The notes under the pieces are model-generated. The model had not been told where the DNA came from. It saw only the letters and a list, made by a program, of their open reading frames with translations, and ran no database searches. This document shows, piece by piece, positions 33,366 to 42,623 of a DNA stretch of 46,239 nucleotides (the first letter of the stretch is position 1; every line of letters starts with the position of its first letter). A program made the translations under genes and the position numbers. The DNA comes from SMWD01 sp002729875. GTDB taxonomy: Bacteria; Pseudomonadota; Gammaproteobacteria; Steroidobacterales; GCA-2729495. The stretch lies in assembly GCA_036010905.1 (NCBI GenBank), contig DASCMH010000043.1, forward strand, positions 1-46,239. Direction: 5' to 3'.

Positions 33366-33823
33366 GCAGCATAAATTGCAAATCTCGCCGTGAACAGGGT
33401 GCCGCACTAATCACGTCGCTGATTCTGCTGCTCGTACTGACTGTGCTTGGTGTTTCGACAATGAGTACGGCAACCATGGAAATGCGCATGGCGGCAAACG
33501 ATCAGTTTCTTGAGAATGCATTTCAATTAGCCGAAACAGGCCTCGATACAGAACTGGCTCAGCTAAATGCCGGTTTGATCAGCGCGCCTGCCGCAACGAT
33601 TGCCGGCAATTGCCAGCCAACAAAGTCCCCCCAATCGATTGCGGAACTCGGCGGCACCTTCAGCAACACCCTGTGCTATATCGGTGAGGGCATTGCTTAC
33701 AATAACAGTGCCGGTCTCTTCAACAACTACTATTTTCAAAGTGACTCACAGGCCGTTGCACAAAGCCGGGCAAGTTCCCTGCAAAGCCGTGGCATGAGAA
33801 TCATTGGCCCAGCCGGTTTATAA
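33362..33823 (+). CDS. pilX: PilX-like minor pilin, cluster 2
   Basis: A 153-residue PilX-type pilin. The N-terminus REQGAALITSLILLLVLTVL lacks Glu5 as in cluster 1. It is followed by STMSTATMEMRMAANDQFLENAFQLAETGLD, the PilX signature. Two cysteines (NCQPTK, LCYIGE) lie in the C-terminal domain, which differs completely from the cluster 1 PilX, suggesting divergence of the exposed surface. The start overlaps the pilW stop by four bases. Confidence 0.86.
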   Translation: MSSINCKSRREQGAALITSLILLLVLTVLGVSTMSTATMEMRMAANDQFLENAFQLAETGLDTELAQLNAGLISAPAATIAGNCQPTKSPQSIAELGGTFSNTLCYIGEGIAYNNSAGLFNNYYFQSDSQAVAQSRASSLQSRGMRIIGPAGL

Positions 33824-33837
33824 GAGAGGATATAGGC

Positions 33838-34182
33838 ATGTTACTCAGAACAGAAATTACACTGGTTTTCCTGGCAATCCTGTCACCGGCTACCACATTT
33901 GGCGCCATGGAAATACTTGAGGAAGTCACCGAATTGGCAGTCTCTGACATTAGCCTACCCGGCAGTTCAGCGGGCCAAGTCGTATTTCGAGAATGCAGCG
34001 GCTGCAAACCAACCATCTGGCAGGTTGATCCAACAACGACCTATTACGTCGGAGTCGATACCTCACCGGTATCACTTGGTAATTTGCAAAAGGCTGTCTC
34101 CAGCAAGTCGTATGAATTGATTTATGTGTTCTACACACCCGGTACGAATGCTGTAACGAGAATAGTTCTGGATCTGCTTTAG
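33838..34182 (+). CDS. Small secreted CxxC protein between pilX and pilY1, cluster 2
   Basis: This 114-residue protein is the paralogue of the 26526-26906 product. It has a signal peptide (about 1-23, ending TFGA), mature start MEILEEVTEL (LEVFEEAYEL in the other), the pair C53-SG-C56, and T-x-Y-x-x-G-x-D-T-x-PVSL at about 63-76. It ends VTRIVLDLL (VTHIVLQ in the other). No known family is recognised. Here the gap to pilY1 is 53 bp instead of an overlap. The conserved position and motif in two diverged operons argue for a real role with PilX or PilY1. Confidence 0.75.
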   Translation: MLLRTEITLVFLAILSPATTFGAMEILEEVTELAVSDISLPGSSAGQVVFRECSGCKPTIWQVDPTTTYYVGVDTSPVSLGNLQKAVSSKSYELIYVFYTPGTNAVTRIVLDLL

Positions 34183-34235
34183 GATCAATCTGATTCTGAT
34201 TAAAACCACAGGCAACATGACATAGGCATTCAGCA

Positions 34236-37200
34236 ATGATGGGTTATTGGAAACATATTCTCTGGATCACAATCTGTTCAATTCTTGCGCCAGGATCTGC
34301 TTCGACAGGCTATGCCGATGATACAGAACTGTTTTTTCTGGATCCGACTGCAACGACTGGCGGCAGCAGCAATACAGTCAATGCAAATCCCAACGTAATG
34401 TTTATTCTTGACACATCCGGCAGTATGCAAGCCGACGTTATGACGCAGGCACCATGGGATCCGGCTGTAACATGGACCGGAGACTATCGCACAGATGCCA
34501 TATACTGGTCACGATTTGGCGGCGAACCTGATAGTGACAGCAGTCGTTGGTTCTATAAAACCGTTAACCATTGCAACAGATCACTCTCGGCTCCGAATGC
34601 AAACCTGCATGACAATGGCGTATATCAGGACAACCTTCTATTTTACAAATCAAGTCAATCGCGATGGAAGAAACTAAACTCAAAACATAACTGGTATCTT
34701 GAGTGCGAAGGTGATGGCGGCATCCATGGTGAGGGCGCCAACGGCGCCACAGTGAATCCGGATAAGCTGTACCCCACTAACGGTTCCAGCGGCCCATGGA
34801 GCAGCGCACCAAGCATGACCTGGAACAGACAATACACACTTTTTGATGGAAATTACCTGAACTGGAAAAACAGCTCAGGAACCAACCTTGGCACCCGTAT
34901 GCAGATCGTAAAAGATGTCACAAAGAACCTGCTCGATAACCTGAGCGGTATCAATGTCGGCCTGATGCGATTCAACTACAGTCAGGGTGGCCCTGTCTTG
35001 CATGAACTCGCACCCATTGACACAACTCGCGCAAGCATCAAGGCAGCAATCGACACCTTGAATGCCAGTGGCTGGACACCATTATCTGAGACCATGTACG
35101 AGGCCGGCCAATACTATACCGGTCGTGCCGTCGACTACGGCGATGAGGATTCCAGTCAACTCAGCGTAGCTAATTCACGAATCAACGCAGATATCAATTC
35201 CGAATACTACGAATCACCCATAAATTTCTCATGCCAAAAGAACTATATCGTCATGTTAACCGATGGCGAACCTACACAAGATAGCAGCGCCGACAGCAAA
35301 ATCAGTGATTTGCCCGGATTCCAGGCAACAACAGGACAAGGATCCTGTTCAGGAAATTGTCTCGATGAATTAGCCGACTACTACAAGAATTATGACATGA
35401 GTGAGTTGTCGGGTGACCAGAAAATCATTTCGCACTTCATCGGCTTTGATAATGACTTGCCATTATTAGGCGCTGCTGCCTCCGCAGGTGGCGGCGAATT
35501 CAAACTCGCTACTGATACAGCAAGTCTGTCAATTTCATTAACTGAAATCATTCTCAAGATTTTCACAGGCTCTACAACTTTCACCGCACCATCGGTTCCG
35601 GTCAATGCTTTCAACCGTATGCAGAATCTGAATGACGTATTTGTGTCAATCTTTGAGCCCAGCAACCATATGCACTGGCCTGGGAACCTGAAGAAATATC
35701 GCCTTAAAGACGGCCAGTTGACAGGGATCGGAGGCACACAGGCCGTAGATCCAAACACCGGTTTCTTCTCGACAAATCCACTAGCACACAGTTATTGGTC
35801 AACAGAAGCAGACGGTGACGATGCCGCGCTTGGCGGGGCTGCTGAAAAGCTGCCATTGTGGACCACCCGCAAGATATATACGAACCTCAGTGGCACCAGC
35901 AATATCGACCTCAGCAATGGCACAAATGATGTCAGCGTCGCCTCAAGCGTCAGTTCCATTAACCTCGGCATAAATGACGATCCGAATAATACGGTTTTAC
36001 GTGAACAGGTCATTGAATGGGCACTCGGACGTGATGTCATGGATGATGATGATGATGACCTCGATACGGATGACCGTAATGCCATGGGCGCACCCCTGCA
36101 CGTTACACCGGTAACAATGATTTATGGTGGCACCGCTCAGGATCCTGATGCGCTGGTATTCACCGCCACCAATGACGGCTATCTGCATGCAATCAATTCC
36201 ATTACAGGCGTTGAAGAATGGTCATTCATTCCTGCCCGGTTACTGGATCGAATCTATGGTCTTTATCTCGACAACGAAACTACCGATATCAGTTATGGTA
36301 TTGACGGTCATCTCCGAACCTTCATCAAGAATAATGACTACAACCCTGGCATTGACCCGAACGTTGAAACAGCTTACCTGATATTCGGAATGCGGCGTGG
36401 CGGACAGTCAATATTCGCCATCGACATTACCACGCGCAGCAATCCGAAGCTGTTATGGATTGCCGACCCGACTACCGACCCGGCGCTGGCCGACCTTGGC
36501 CAAAGCTGGCCAGCAGCCTCAGTCGCCAAGGTCGATATAAATGGCACAACTAAACATGTGGTGTTGATGGGCGGCGGCTACGACGATACCCAGGACTCCA
36601 GCGGCTACTTCGAAGATACGATCGGCAATGCAGTCTATATGCTCGACCTGGATACCGGCGGGGTTATCTGGAGCGCAGGTGACAACAATCTGCACAACCT
36701 TGTATTGAATACAGCAAGTAATGCTGATGCTAACGCCACAATGAAGCATTCGATTGCTGCCTCAATTAAGGCTATCGATATGACCGGCAACGGCTTTATT
36801 GACCGGCTGTATGCTGCTGACATGGGTGGGCGTATCTGGCGTTTTGATATTTTCAATGGCGCCACTACCGCCGATGAACTGGTCGGCGGCGGGCTTCTGG
36901 CAACACTGGGTGCTGCCGATCTGGCAACTCCCGATGCCACTGATGTGCGACGCTTCTACGCCACACCGGATATCGTACCGATTATCGCCGAATTCCAGAA
37001 CGACCGGTCTTATATCAACATCAACATAGGCTCCGGCCACCGGGCCCACCCGCTCGCAGAGAATGATAGCGACTGGTTCTTCTCGGTGCGTGACTACGAC
37101 TTCTTCCATAAGAGGCAAACCGACGAGTTCGAAGCGCCAATTGTATTTAGCGACCTGATCGACATCACCGACTATACGCCGCCGGGTACAACACTGCTGA

Positions 37201-37679
37201 GCACCGATTATGGCTGGAAACTGGCACTCATAGCGGGCAGCGGCGAGAAAGTACTCACCACATCCCTGACACTTGACGGCACCCTGTTCTTCACCTCATT
37301 CAGCCCCAGCGCACGCAGTAACTCATGCACTGAAGCCGTACATGGCGTTGGCACAAACCGGTTGTATCGCATATCGGTATTTAACGGTAACCCGGCTCCT
37401 CATCCGGAAGAACCGCCTGTTCCGCCGGAAGACATGACCAGCGCTGACCGAATCACTGAACTGGAACAGGGCGGCCTTGCCCCGGGACCGGTTGCATTCT
37501 TTACCGTGGATGATCCGGATCCCGATGATCCGCCGGATGACCCCGATGATCCGGATAGCTGCACCGGGACACAGTGCGAACCACCAACGCCAGATGTCTG
37601 CATAGGCCCGGTCTGTTTCCCGTCAGGTATTGGTAACGGTTTTGTCCCGACCTACTGGTTCCAGGACGAAACACAATAG
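34236..37679 (+). CDS. pilY1: PilY1-like pilus-tip adhesin, cluster 2
   Basis: A 1147-residue PilY1 protein with signal peptide (about 1-27, ending GYA). The vWA-like domain has MIDAS D59-TSGS-M64 and VMLTDGEPTQD. The propeller domain shows LVFTATNDGYLHAINSI, YLIFGMRRGGQSIFAID, and the calcium loop DMTGNGFIDRLYAADMGG at about 848-865. It ends with a short Asp/Pro-rich tail (DDPDPDDPPDDPDDPD, about 1091-1106) and a Cys-rich stretch of four cysteines (SC-x3-QC, VC, VC) that cluster 1 PilY1 lacks. The two PilY1 proteins share overall design but diverge in surface loops. Confidence 0.92.
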   Translation: MMGYWKHILWITICSILAPGSASTGYADDTELFFLDPTATTGGSSNTVNANPNVMFILDTSGSMQADVMTQAPWDPAVTWTGDYRTDAIYWSRFGGEPDSDSSRWFYKTVNHCNRSLSAPNANLHDNGVYQDNLLFYKSSQSRWKKLNSKHNWYLECEGDGGIHGEGANGATVNPDKLYPTNGSSGPWSSAPSMTWNRQYTLFDGNYLNWKNSSGTNLGTRMQIVKDVTKNLLDNLSGINVGLMRFNYSQGGPVLHELAPIDTTRASIKAAIDTLNASGWTPLSETMYEAGQYYTGRAVDYGDEDSSQLSVANSRINADINSEYYESPINFSCQKNYIVMLTDGEPTQDSSADSKISDLPGFQATTGQGSCSGNCLDELADYYKNYDMSELSGDQKIISHFIGFDNDLPLLGAAASAGGGEFKLATDTASLSISLTEIILKIFTGSTTFTAPSVPVNAFNRMQNLNDVFVSIFEPSNHMHWPGNLKKYRLKDGQLTGIGGTQAVDPNTGFFSTNPLAHSYWSTEADGDDAALGGAAEKLPLWTTRKIYTNLSGTSNIDLSNGTNDVSVASSVSSINLGINDDPNNTVLREQVIEWALGRDVMDDDDDDLDTDDRNAMGAPLHVTPVTMIYGGTAQDPDALVFTATNDGYLHAINSITGVEEWSFIPARLLDRIYGLYLDNETTDISYGIDGHLRTFIKNNDYNPGIDPNVETAYLIFGMRRGGQSIFAIDITTRSNPKLLWIADPTTDPALADLGQSWPAASVAKVDINGTTKHVVLMGGGYDDTQDSSGYFEDTIGNAVYMLDLDTGGVIWSAGDNNLHNLVLNTASNADANATMKHSIAASIKAIDMTGNGFIDRLYAADMGGRIWRFDIFNGATTADELVGGGLLATLGAADLATPDATDVRRFYATPDIVPIIAEFQNDRSYININIGSGHRAHPLAENDSDWFFSVRDYDFFHKRQTDEFEAPIVFSDLIDITDYTPPGTTLLSTDYGWKLALIAGSGEKVLTTSLTLDGTLFFTSFSPSARSNSCTEAVHGVGTNRLYRISVFNGNPAPHPEEPPVPPEDMTSADRITELEQGGLAPGPVAFFTVDDPDPDDPPDDPDDPDSCTGTQCEPPTPDVCIGPVCFPSGIGNGFVPTYWFQDETQ

Positions 37680-37697
37680 CTACAGGAACTCATTAGC

Positions 37698-38165
37698 ATG
37701 TCTAAAACACAATATTTTTCAGGGCAACAAGGCTTTACGTTAATCGAGCTCATGATTGTCATCTTGCTGATGTCGGTCATACTGGGCATCAGCATTCCAA
37801 GCTACCGGGCATACACTCTCAGGGCCGGACGCAGCGATGCCATCAAAACACTACTGAGTGTTACTGCAGCTCAGGAGCGATTCTATCTACAGAACGGCAC
37901 CTATGCCGGGAATGCGGCCCTGGCTCTCGACCCACCGAACGGACTCGGATTCACCAACAGTAAAAGCGAACTCGGTTATTACCACCTGCTGATAGTAGAT
38001 GATACCGGTGGCCTGACGATTGGGTACACCGTCATAGCTACAGTTGATGCCGCCAACAAGCAAAAAGGCGATCTGGAATGCTACTTTTTGAACATCAATC
38101 AAAATGGTCAACGGGGCGCAATGGGTGGCTACGTGCCCTCAGTGGTTGAAAGATGCTGGCGTTAG
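37698..38165 (+). CDS. pilE: PilE-like type IV minor pilin, cluster 2
   Basis: A 155-residue pilin. The leader MSKTQYFSGQQG precedes FTLIELMIVILLMSVILGIS (Glu +5). YRAYTLRAGRSDAIKTLLSVTAAQERFYLQNGTY resembles the cluster 1 PilE but is not identical. A C-terminal Cys pair (LECYFL, ERCWR) closes the D-loop. The gene ends cluster 2 and converges on lspA across a strong terminator hairpin. Confidence 0.88.
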   Translation: MSKTQYFSGQQGFTLIELMIVILLMSVILGISIPSYRAYTLRAGRSDAIKTLLSVTAAQERFYLQNGTYAGNAALALDPPNGLGFTNSKSELGYYHLLIVDDTGGLTIGYTVIATVDAANKQKGDLECYFLNINQNGQRGAMGGYVPSVVERCWR

Positions 38166-38223
38166 GCAACCGGAATCGCAACTGATCAGCGAGTCCGCCG
38201 ATTTACAAAAATAAACTCTGCCG

Positions 38224-38266
38224 CCGGTCTTCCCGATGGGTGACACCATCGCAAGACCGGTTTTAT
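38224..38266. terminator. Long bidirectional terminator between pilE and lspA
   Basis: CCGGTCTT (38224-38231) pairs with AAGACCGG (38253-38260). An inner stem CGATGG (38234-38239) pairs with CCATCG (38246-38251). A T-rich run TTTTATTT follows. The two genes converge here, so it can serve both strands. Confidence 0.8.
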
Positions 38267-38782
38267 TTAATGCTGTGATTGTCCGGAACGTCGTTTCTCA
38301 AGCACGAAACCGTCATACAGAATTAAAATAACCCCACAGGTAATTGCCGAATCAGCAATATTAAAGGCAGGATACGACCATTCTTTATAATAAAACAGAA
38401 TAAAATCTATGACATATCCGTACAGCAAGCGATCGATAACATTACCGATTGCGCCGCCGAGTACGAGCGCCAGGCCCAGACCAAGAACCCGCCGACCTTC
38501 GCTTGGCAACATCACCAGCCACCAGACGATACCCACGCTGACGATGAAGGCGACCCCGGTAAACAACCCATTTTGCCAGCCGGATGCTTCGGACAAAAAA
38601 CTGAACGCAGCACCCGTATTATGCAATCGCACGAGATCGAATACCGGCAAGATTGGAATTCGCTGGTAAAGCGTCAGCGCATCGATGACCAGCCACTTCG
38701 TCAACTGATCAACCGCCACAACACTCAAAGACAAGCTCAACCAGACCAGGTGCCGGGCGGTTAATTGTGGTTTGCTAAACAC
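38267..38782 (-). CDS. lspA: Lipoprotein signal peptidase (signal peptidase II)
   Basis: This 171-residue aspartyl membrane protease removes signal peptides from prolipoproteins after lipid attachment. Family motifs are DQLTKW in the first helix, HNTGAAFSFL, the GNVIDRLLYGYVIDF region with the first catalytic Asp, and FNIADSAITCG with the second. The GTG at 38782, eight bases after the ileS stop with a GAGAAC element upstream, is the likely start; the ATG-started frame to 38977 overlaps ileS by nearly 190 bp. It is the last gene of the murJ-ribF-ileS-lspA run. Confidence 0.94.
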   Translation of the reverse strand: MFSKPQLTARHLVWLSLSLSVVAVDQLTKWLVIDALTLYQRIPILPVFDLVRLHNTGAAFSFLSEASGWQNGLFTGVAFIVSVGIVWWLVMLPSEGRRVLGLGLALVLGGAIGNVIDRLLYGYVIDFILFYYKEWSYPAFNIADSAITCGVILILYDGFVLEKRRSGQSQH

Positions 38783-38789
38783 GTTGTTC

Positions 38790-41594
38790 TCAGGCAAAAA
38801 TCCGGCTCTCGACGTCGCCAGCGATATTCGCGGCACACCGCCCGCAAAGCTCCGGGTGTTCCGCCACATTGCCAACGCTATCGCGACGATGCCAGCAACG
38901 GACACACTTATTGCGATCGGTAGCCGAAACACTGACGGCATACCCGTCTTCGACAACTGCCTCAGCAGGTATTTCATTCATTGAATGCACCGCGGCTGCA
39001 GAGGTGATAAAGACAAACCGCAGTTCGTCGCCAAGTTGCTGCAGTGCTGACAATAACTCACCATCTGCATATATCTGCGCCTGTGCATCGAGACTGGAAC
39101 CGATCGTCCCTGCTTCGCGCAAATCCTCCAAAGCCTTGGACACTGACTCACGAATCCTGATCATCTGCGACCAATCAACTTGCTGTTCGCCGGTGTTCGG
39201 ACATTCATACCAGGTGGAAAACAACACGGATGTATCACGATCGCCAGGCAACTCAGTCCAAATTTCCTCGGCAGTAAAACTAAGGATTGGCGCAACCCAG
39301 CGCACCAGCGCTTCAGCAATATGCATCATCGCGGTCTGCGCCGAGCGCCGCGGATGGCTGTCTTCACCAGTCGTATACAGACGATCCTTGATGATATCCA
39401 GGTAGAAACCACCCATATCGACAACACAGAAATTATGCAATTCCTGATAGATAGCATGAAATTCATACTTGTCATAGGCGGCGATGATAGATTGTTGTAA
39501 CTGTGCTGCACGCTCAACAGCCCAACGATCAAGGTCAATAAGTTTATCGTCCGCTACCGCATTGTTTTGTGGATCAAATCCATGCAGGTTACCAAGCAAA
39601 AACCTTGCCGTGTTGCGAATGCGCCGATATGAATCAGACGTGCGCTTCAGAATTTCATCCGATACATACATTTCGCCACTGTAATCAGTCGCTGCAACCC
39701 ACAATCGCAAAATATCAGCGCCAAGAGCATTGATAACTTTCTGTGGCACGATCTGGTTACCGAGTCGCTTGGACATCTTGCGACCCTTGTCATCTACCGT
39801 AAAACCATGTGTCAACGCCTGCCGATACGGCGCCCTGCCCTCCATCGCAACAGATGTCAGCAATGAGCTCTGGAACCAGCCACGGTGCTGGTCAGAACCT
39901 TCGAGATACAAATCTGCCGGTGACTCAATTTCTTCACGACTCGACGACAGGCAATGGTGAACCATCCCCGAATCCATCCAGACATCCATCGTGTCAGTGG
40001 TTTTTTGATACAGGGCTGCTTCATCACCGAGTAACTCGGCCGGATCGAGCTCAAACCATGCATCAATCCCAACCGCTTCGATCCGGTCTGCAATTGCATA
40101 CAACAACTGCGGCATTCGCGGATGCGTCTCATCTGTCTCACGATGCGTAAACAGCGGAATCGGCACCCCCCACGTACGCTGCCGGGAAATACACCAGTCC
40201 GGCCGTCCGCTCACCATTCCCTCGATACGTTGTTTGCCCCAACCAGGAATCCATTCAACCTGCTCGATCTCCGCCAAACTCGCGGCACGTAGATTGTTCT
40301 TATCCAGGCTTACAAACCACTGCGGCGTAGCCCGAAAAATAACCGGTGTATCATGGCGCCAGCAATGCGGATAACTGTGTTCAACTTTCTCGGCGCACAA
40401 CAATTTACCAGCATCGGCCAACGTCGTAACAATCGCATCATTGGCTTTATAAATATGCATTCCGCCGAACAGGTGCATACCCTCTATATATACACCACGC
40501 CCGTCCACCGGGTTATCAAGCGGCAATTCGTTTGCAACACCGGCCGAGAAATCATCATGGCCGTGGCCGGGGGCAGTGTGTACTGCGCCGGTACCGGCTT
40601 CAAGCGTGACATAGTCGGTCAGGATGACCGGTACAGTGCGCGGATCAAATGGATGCGCTAACTGCAGGCCAGACAGGGCGCTGCCTTTTAGCGCAGCCAG
40701 CCGGCTTGTATTCTCGACACCATAACGCAACAGCGCACCTTCAACCAGGTCACTCGCCAGCACCAGGCGCTCGACGGCGCCATCGATGGTCACTTCAATC
40801 AACTCATAATCAAGATCAGGCCCGAGCGCAACAGCCTGATTAGCAGGCAACGTCCATGGCGTTGTGGTCCAGATCGGTATCGAGACCGGTACCTTACCGT
40901 CGTCCGACTGCAGGTCGAGAACCGCATAAAAAGCCGGCAGATCGACGACCATAAAGCGTACATCGATAGCCGTCGATGTTTTGTCCTGGTACTCAACTTC
41001 AGCCTCGGCGAGCGCAGAACCACAATCAAGGCACCAGTGTACCGGCTTATAACCACGCTGCAGATGTCCATTCTCGATAATGCGGCCAAATCCGCGCACC
41101 TGCTCGGCCTCAAAACCCGGATCCATCGTCAGGTAAGGTCGCTCCCAGTCACCAAGCACACCCAACCGCTTGAAGTCCTCACGTTGGGCATCGACCTGTT
41201 TGTGCGCATAGCCACGGCATGCGGCTCGAAACTCCTGAGCATTTAATTTTGTGCCAACCTTGCCCTTTTTTTTCTCAACCTGCAGTTCGATCGGCAATCC
41301 ATGACAATCCCAACCGGGAATGTATGGCGCATCAAAGCCAGAAAGTGTCTTGGACTTTACGATAATATCCTTAAGGATCTTGTTAACCGCATGCCCAAGG
41401 TGAATCTGCCCGTTGGCATACGGTGGTCCGTCAAGCAATACAAATTTCTTACGCCCCGCCCCGCGCCGACGCAACTCACCATATAAATCGCTGGCATACC
41501 ATTGCTCAAGCATCTTTGGCTCGCGCTGCGCAAGATTCGCCCGCATCGGGAACGCCGTTTTCGGCAGGTTCAAACTGTCTTTATAATCCGTCAC
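38790..41594 (-). CDS. ileS: Isoleucyl-tRNA synthetase
   Basis: A 934-residue class I aminoacyl-tRNA synthetase. It has the HIGH-type motif YANGQIHLGHAVNKILKDI near the N-terminus, the editing domain, and the KMSKS loop DDKGRKMSKRLGNQI. A C-terminal zinc site has two Cys pairs (CVRCWHRRD and CGRCAAN) and length matches bacterial type. It charges tRNA-Ile with isoleucine. The start codon is GTG (41592-41594) with a weak AAAGA ribosome-binding site. Gene order ribF-ileS-lspA is standard in gammaproteobacteria. Confidence 0.97.
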   Translation of the reverse strand: MTDYKDSLNLPKTAFPMRANLAQREPKMLEQWYASDLYGELRRRGAGRKKFVLLDGPPYANGQIHLGHAVNKILKDIIVKSKTLSGFDAPYIPGWDCHGLPIELQVEKKKGKVGTKLNAQEFRAACRGYAHKQVDAQREDFKRLGVLGDWERPYLTMDPGFEAEQVRGFGRIIENGHLQRGYKPVHWCLDCGSALAEAEVEYQDKTSTAIDVRFMVVDLPAFYAVLDLQSDDGKVPVSIPIWTTTPWTLPANQAVALGPDLDYELIEVTIDGAVERLVLASDLVEGALLRYGVENTSRLAALKGSALSGLQLAHPFDPRTVPVILTDYVTLEAGTGAVHTAPGHGHDDFSAGVANELPLDNPVDGRGVYIEGMHLFGGMHIYKANDAIVTTLADAGKLLCAEKVEHSYPHCWRHDTPVIFRATPQWFVSLDKNNLRAASLAEIEQVEWIPGWGKQRIEGMVSGRPDWCISRQRTWGVPIPLFTHRETDETHPRMPQLLYAIADRIEAVGIDAWFELDPAELLGDEAALYQKTTDTMDVWMDSGMVHHCLSSSREEIESPADLYLEGSDQHRGWFQSSLLTSVAMEGRAPYRQALTHGFTVDDKGRKMSKRLGNQIVPQKVINALGADILRLWVAATDYSGEMYVSDEILKRTSDSYRRIRNTARFLLGNLHGFDPQNNAVADDKLIDLDRWAVERAAQLQQSIIAAYDKYEFHAIYQELHNFCVVDMGGFYLDIIKDRLYTTGEDSHPRRSAQTAMMHIAEALVRWVAPILSFTAEEIWTELPGDRDTSVLFSTWYECPNTGEQQVDWSQMIRIRESVSKALEDLREAGTIGSSLDAQAQIYADGELLSALQQLGDELRFVFITSAAAVHSMNEIPAEAVVEDGYAVSVSATDRNKCVRCWHRRDSVGNVAEHPELCGRCAANIAGDVESRIFA

Positions 41595-41634
41595 TGGTTT
41601 TTCTTTCTAAAATCTCTAACTAATTATTCGCAAG

Positions 41635-42564
41635 CTAACAGGCAAGAATTTGTCGAGCATCTGCCGCATCGATATGCATCTGTTCGGTCAATGTCTCAAG
41701 ATCCGGAAAGTGCACCTCATCGCGTAACTTCTGCACAAAATCGACGCGAATATATTCACCATAGATCTCCCGGTCAAAATCAAAAATATGCACTTCCAGC
41801 AGTGGCACGGTGCCACCAACCGTTGGCCGCGTACCAACGCTGGCAACACCGTTTAACAAAGTCGGCCCCAGTCCGGCGATCCGCACGGCGAATATACCTG
41901 CAATCGGACTCGCGCGCCGGTTCAGATTGACGTTCGCGGTTGGAAAGCCCAATTCTTTACCCAGTTTCTGGCCGTCGATGACGCGCCCGGTCATCGAATA
42001 AGGGCGGCCAAGCATCCTGGCTACCCTGATCATATCCCCTGCCGCCAATGCCTGACGAATTGATGTACTCGATACTCTGCAGTTTTTCTCCAGGACAGTT
42101 TCGACCTGCTCTACAGAAAATCCGTATTTTGAACCGGCCCGCTGCAAATTGGCAACTGTTCCGCTGCGCGCGCGACCGAATACAAAATCATCGCCGACGA
42201 CAAGGTGTTGAACATGCAGCGTAGCCAACAACAACTGACTGATAAATGCATCCGGCTCCAGACCTCCCATATGTACGTCAAACGGGGGGCAGAAAAACCA
42301 GTCAAATCCAAGCCTTTGTAACTCCGTAAATTTTTCCCGAAAGCGTGTCAGCCTTGCCGGCGGTTCCCCGCGAGAAAAAAACTCGCGCGGTGTCGGCTCG
42401 AACGAGACAACCACCGCCGGCAAGTCCCGTTTTGCAGCCACCTTGAGGACCTGCCCGAGAATCCGGCGATGACCGAGATGGATACCGTCAAACGTGCCGA
42501 TCGTGCAGACACTGCCGCCGGCAAGGCCACTCGGATTTGTACCTGGTCGACGAATTAATTGCAT
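41635..42564 (-). CDS. ribF: Bifunctional riboflavin kinase / FAD synthetase
   Basis: A 309-residue enzyme that phosphorylates riboflavin to FMN and adenylates FMN to FAD. The N-terminal FAD-synthetase domain has the nucleotidyltransferase motif GTFDGIHLGHRRIL. The C-terminal flavokinase domain has GRVIDGQKLGKELGFPTANV and the DFDREIYGEYIRVDFV loop. I prefer the ATG at 42564 (MQLIRRPG), the usual RibF N-terminus; an ATG at 42576 adds four residues. Followed by ileS 40 bp downstream. FMN from this step could feed the prFMN enzymes elsewhere in the window. Confidence 0.95.
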   Translation of the reverse strand: MQLIRRPGTNPSGLAGGSVCTIGTFDGIHLGHRRILGQVLKVAAKRDLPAVVVSFEPTPREFFSRGEPPARLTRFREKFTELQRLGFDWFFCPPFDVHMGGLEPDAFISQLLLATLHVQHLVVGDDFVFGRARSGTVANLQRAGSKYGFSVEQVETVLEKNCRVSSTSIRQALAAGDMIRVARMLGRPYSMTGRVIDGQKLGKELGFPTANVNLNRRASPIAGIFAVRIAGLGPTLLNGVASVGTRPTVGGTVPLLEVHIFDFDREIYGEYIRVDFVQKLRDEVHFPDLETLTEQMHIDAADARQILAC

Positions 42565-42623
42565 GGAGTGCAGCATCCAGGTGAGTCTTCAATCAATGTC
42601 TCAGAGCGCATGAAGGCAAACAA

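Noticed and set aside
38783..38977. 65-codon upstream extension of lspA
   Set aside because: It lies inside ileS; a GTG eight bases after the ileS stop gives a normal-length LspA.
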